Origin: Clostridiales bacterium
GTDB lineage: Bacteria; Bacillota; Clostridia; Oscillospirales; Acutalibacteraceae
NCBI GenBank assembly: GCA_019421725.1
Contig: JAHZES010000022.1
Location: 9,245-16,605 of the forward strand
DNA: 7,361 nt
Direction: 5' to 3'
Shown here one piece after another: positions 5,415 to 7,361 of the stretch (within the stretch, counting starts at the first letter, position 1; every line of letters begins with the position of its first letter). The notes beneath the pieces were generated by a model, which ran no database searches, was not told the origin of the DNA, and was given only the letters and a program-made list of their open reading frames with translations. Both the position numbers and the translations under genes were made by a program.

Positions 5415-6458
5415 TTATTCTACGGTAATATACTTTCTTTCGTCGCTGGCACGGTAAGCGGCTTCCACGACCTTCTGCACCTGAATGGCCTCGTCGCCGC
5501 TGACAGGCGGAACGGTGTCGTTCAAAATTGCATTGCCAAATCCTTCGATTTCCTTGGTGTACATATTGCCGAATTCCACATTGAGCTCCAACGGCGCAAC
5601 GTCTACACGATCCTGAGCGGCATCGTAGCCGAGCGTATCGTCGGAGATCAAAACTTCAACCTTACCGGCCTCAACCTGGCTGATGGTTCCTTCGGCCAAA
5701 ATGCTTCCGCGCGTTCCGTAAATCTCCATTCTGCAGCGTGCAGCCGCATCCGGAATATTGAAGTTGGCATCAACGTAAGCGGTTGCACCATTATCCATTT
5801 TCATGATAACGTTGGCGGAATCGTCAGCGGAATAGTGAAAGGATTCATTGCCGACAAAGGAAGCAACTTCGGTTGCTTTGCTGCCGGTGATGTACTGCAG
5901 CAGGTCGATGCAGTGGATCCCCATATCCATCAAAGCGCCGCCGCCCGAGCGTTTTTTGTCCTGACGCCAGTTTCCCGGAATTTCGGGGTACCAGCAGGTC
6001 AGTTGCGCACGCATCGAAACGATCTGACCGAGCTTCTTTTCTTCCAGCAGCTCTTTCATGGCCTGGTGATAGGCATGATAACGCATCATCAGTCCTGCGC
6101 CGAGCTTTACGCCCTGCTTTTTGCACTCGTCGGCAATTTCCTGAGATTCGGCGGCGGTCAGCGCCAGAGGTTTTTCGCAGAGGATATGTTTTTTTGCCTT
6201 AGCAGCGGCAAAAGCCTGTGCTTTGTGGCAAAAAACAGGGGATGCGATGTATACGGCGTCGATCTCATCCAAAGCGAGGAGATCGGCTTCGTTTGTAAAG
6301 GAGTATTTTGCGCCGTACTTCTCCTGAACATTCTTAGCAAATTCCGGGTTGGTGTCCATTACGGCAACCAGCTCAGCGTTGTCTGCCAGCATCATGCCAG
6401 GCAGAGTTCTGCGGTCGGCAATTCCTCCGCATCCGATGACGCCCCATTTGATTTTCAT
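5415..6458 (-). CDS. Gfo/Idh/MocA family NAD(P)-dependent oxidoreductase
   Basis: A 347-residue sugar or cyclitol dehydrogenase of the Gfo/Idh/MocA family. The N-terminal Rossmann domain starts at once (KIKWGVIGCGGIAD) with the dinucleotide-binding glycines G9, G11 and G12. D35 ends the second strand (VAVMDTN), which usually favours NAD over NADP. HILCEKPLAL carries the catalytic-motif lysine K96. SGGGALMDMGIHCIDLL holds the conserved D178 and H182 of the active site. The C-terminal half is the substrate-binding sheet domain. The length is typical and no signal peptide is present. The start at 6458 is preferred over an in-frame ATG at 6479: AAAGGA lies 12 bases before 6458, while nothing precedes 6479. 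It is the first gene of the - strand group continuing into the CBM9-like and PIG-L genes. Its likely job is oxidising a ring hydroxyl to a ketone, or the reverse, possibly paired with the aminotransferases. The substrate is unknown. Confidence 0.93.
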   Translation of the reverse strand: MKIKWGVIGCGGIADRRTLPGMMLADNAELVAVMDTNPEFAKNVQEKYGAKYSFTNEADLLALDEIDAVYIASPVFCHKAQAFAAAKAKKHILCEKPLALTAAESQEIADECKKQGVKLGAGLMMRYHAYHQAMKELLEEKKLGQIVSMRAQLTCWYPEIPGNWRQDKKRSGGGALMDMGIHCIDLLQYITGSKATEVASFVGNESFHYSADDSANVIMKMDNGATAYVDANFNIPDAAARCRMEIYGTRGSILAEGTISQVEAGKVEVLISDDTLGYDAAQDRVDVAPLELNVEFGNMYTKEIEGFGNAILNDTVPPVSGDEAIQVQKVVEAAYRASDERKYITVE

Positions 6459-6470
6459 CTCAAAAACCAA

Positions 6471-6476
6471 TCCTTT
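6471..6476 (-). promoter_or_regulatory. Ribosome binding site favouring the oxidoreductase start at 6458
   Basis: AAAGGA on the - strand, 12 bases before the ATG at 6458. It begins right after the alternative ATG (6479-6477), so it can only serve 6458. The 10-12 base spacing is like that of the other - strand genes here. Confidence 0.65.
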
Positions 6477-6520
6477 CATGCGGCAGGCCAGTTTTGTTTT
6501 GAGTTACCTGTACCGCTTTC

Positions 6521-6553
6521 TAAAACAAAAAACGCCGTTTGAAAAACGTCGTT
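6521..6553 (-). terminator. Terminator-like or attenuator-like hairpin in the oxidoreductase leader
   Basis: Read on the - strand, AACGACGTTT (6553-6544) pairs with AAACGGCGTT (6540-6531) across a 3-base loop, with one internal A/G mismatch, followed by TTTTGTTTTA. It ends about 60 bases before the oxidoreductase start. It could be a second terminator for the aminotransferase transcript, or an attenuator if the operon promoter lies upstream of it. The + strand also leaves on a short T run (6555-6559), but no + strand gene needs it. Confidence 0.55.
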
Positions 6554-6586
6554 CTTTTTAAAAGTGGAAGAATGAATCGCGCTGTG

Positions 6587-6599
6587 TTTGCAGTGCAAA
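6587..6599. promoter_or_regulatory. Palindrome TTTGCA-G-TGCAAA, possible operator
   Basis: A perfect 6+1+6 palindrome at the core of a longer imperfect stem (6580-6607), about 130 bases upstream of the oxidoreductase start. It could be an operator or just an RNA hairpin. A palindrome of this size can occur by chance in a few kilobases, so support is weak. Confidence 0.25.
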
Positions 6600-6637
6600 A
6601 CACGGCGAAAATGTTCGGCAAAAGCCGAACCGAATTG

Positions 6638-6692
6638 AAAAAAGAAGAAAAGCCCCCGTGCAATTCCGAAAGTTCAGAACGACACAGGGGCC
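6638..6692 (-). terminator. Rho-independent terminator of the second aminotransferase gene
   Basis: On the - strand RNA, GCCCCUGUG (6691-6683) pairs with CACGGGGGC (6660-6652) to give nine base pairs, one of them a U-G wobble. A T-rich tail follows (TTTTCTTCTTTTTT). It begins 34 bases after the aminotransferase stop. Confidence 0.75.
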
Positions 6693-6725
6693 GTTCACTG
6701 CAATGAGTGAAAGCTGCGGGAAAGA

Positions 6726-7361
6726 TTATTTGCCAACCTTTTTGGCAGCGTTGCGAATACCGGCGATGATCATATCGCAGTCATCTTTGGTCAGACGCGG
6801 ATGCTGCGGGGTGTTGAACTCTCTGCGATAGAAGAAGTTGTCAGCGTTCGGGCAGTGGGAAACGGGCTTATACTGCTGGAATGCCTGCAGGTCATAGGTC
6901 GGCTGATAATGCAGAATTCCCTGAATGCCTTCTTCTTTGTACAGGCAGCGCAGGAAATCGTCGCGGGAAGCGCCCAGCTCCTGCTCTTCAATGCAGACGG
7001 TGTACAGATGGTAAATATGTCTGCAGTTCGGGTCTTCATAAACCGGGGTAACGCCCTTGATGCCGCTGATGCCCTCGGTGATGTAACGGCCGATCTCAAT
7101 GCGCTTTTCGTTGAGCATTTCAAGCTTTTTCATCTGCTCCACACCGACGGCGCCCTGAGCTTCGTTCATGCGGTAGTTGTTGCCCCACTTGCCGCCGACC
7201 AGACGGTTGTCAAAGTGGGAGGGGATCCAGTAATCGGTTTGCTTTTCCCAGTTAAAGTTACCCATGCAGCGAAGCTTATCGATCGCTTCCGCGTACATGT
7301 CGTTGTTGCAGGTAACCATGCCGCCTTCGCCAAGGGTGGTAATGTTCTTCAGCGAATGGAA
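6726..7361 (-). CDS. Second DegT/DnrJ/EryC1/StrS family aminotransferase (N-terminal half outside window)
   Basis: The C-terminal 211 residues of a PLP-dependent sugar aminotransferase. The frame is open to the right edge, and the first visible residues are FHSLKNITTLGEGGM. These hold the Schiff-base lysine (bases 7349-7347) and the glycine turn after it, so the ATG at 7319 is internal and the gene begins beyond 7361. Further family signatures are NYRMNEAQGAVGVEQ and the CRHIYHLYTV strand. GILHYQPTYDLQAF and a C-terminal helix (DDCDMIIAGIRN) follow. About 185 residues are probably missing. It is clearly a relative of the aminotransferase at the left edge but quite divergent from it, including SLKNITTLGEGG against SLNDFKHISAGDGG. 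The two are probably not interchangeable. It is followed by its own terminator, so it is transcribed separately from the oxidoreductase group. The substrate is unknown. Confidence 0.92.
   Translation of the reverse strand, partial: FHSLKNITTLGEGGMVTCNNDMYAEAIDKLRCMGNFNWEKQTDYWIPSHFDNRLVGGKWGNNYRMNEAQGAVGVEQMKKLEMLNEKRIEIGRYITEGISGIKGVTPVYEDPNCRHIYHLYTVCIEEQELGASRDDFLRCLYKEEGIQGILHYQPTYDLQAFQQYKPVSHCPNADNFFYRREFNTPQHPRLTKDDCDMIIAGIRNAAKKVGK

Larger units (their letters stand above)
6480..6725 (-). other. Hairpin-rich non-coding region upstream of the oxidoreductase operon
   Basis: About 245 bases with no convincing gene. On the - strand, in order, it holds the terminator of the aminotransferase gene (6638-6692), a tight GTTCGGC/GCCGAAC hairpin with a four-base loop (6613-6630), and a 13-bp stem with one wobble and one bulge (6580-6607). 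A terminator-like hairpin followed by TTTTGTTTT comes last (6521-6553). The promoter of the oxidoreductase operon should lie here, but no clear -35/-10 pair could be found. Confidence 0.6.

Noticed and set aside
5364..6542. A 392-codon open frame on the + strand opposite the oxidoreductase gene
   Set aside because: The - strand frame has full Gfo/Idh/MocA motifs and a suitable start. The + strand translation shows no recognisable domain and is a codon-bias shadow.

Overview
The window looks like part of a chromosomal sugar-metabolism locus from a Gram-positive anaerobe, most likely a gut-type member of the Clostridia. That placement is an inference. It rests on moderate base composition, AAAGGA-type ribosome binding sites, hairpin-plus-T-tract terminators, and protein families that often occur together in such genomes. 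There are no RNA genes, mobile elements, CRISPR arrays or origin-like sequences. None of the proteins whose N-terminus is visible has an evident signal peptide or membrane segment, so the encoded chemistry appears to be cytoplasmic.

Layout. The left part (1-3108, + strand) carries three genes: the C-terminal three quarters of a DegT/DnrJ/EryC1/StrS PLP aminotransferase, an Amidohydro_2 (TIM-barrel) metal-dependent hydrolase, and an N-acetylglucosamine-6-phosphate deacetylase (NagA family). A terminator hairpin sits between the first two. A 23-bp perfect inverted repeat at 3122-3168 closes this block and separates it from a converging - strand block.

Read in its own direction, the - strand block starts with the C-terminal half of a second, divergent DegT-family aminotransferase (7361-6726), followed by its terminator. 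Next comes a hairpin-rich non-coding stretch (6480-6725). A probable four-gene operon follows: a Gfo/Idh/MocA oxidoreductase, two tandemly duplicated stand-alone CBM9-like proteins, and a PIG-L (LmbE-like) zinc deacetylase.

How the genes could work together (inference). An NAD-dependent sugar dehydrogenase plus DegT aminotransferases is the classic pair for interconverting hydroxy-, keto- and amino-sugars or cyclitols, as in the ntd/kanosamine and inosamine pathways. PIG-L and NagA enzymes both remove N-acetyl groups from amino sugars. Amidohydro_2 proteins include sugar lactonases. The set therefore fits processing of an N-acetylated amino sugar or aminocyclitol, either breakdown or synthesis. 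The substrate cannot be read from this window, and no transporter, kinase or regulator is included. The most unusual elements are the paired cytoplasmic CBM9-like proteins, one of which has a cysteine cluster, and the hairpin-rich leader of the oxidoreductase operon.
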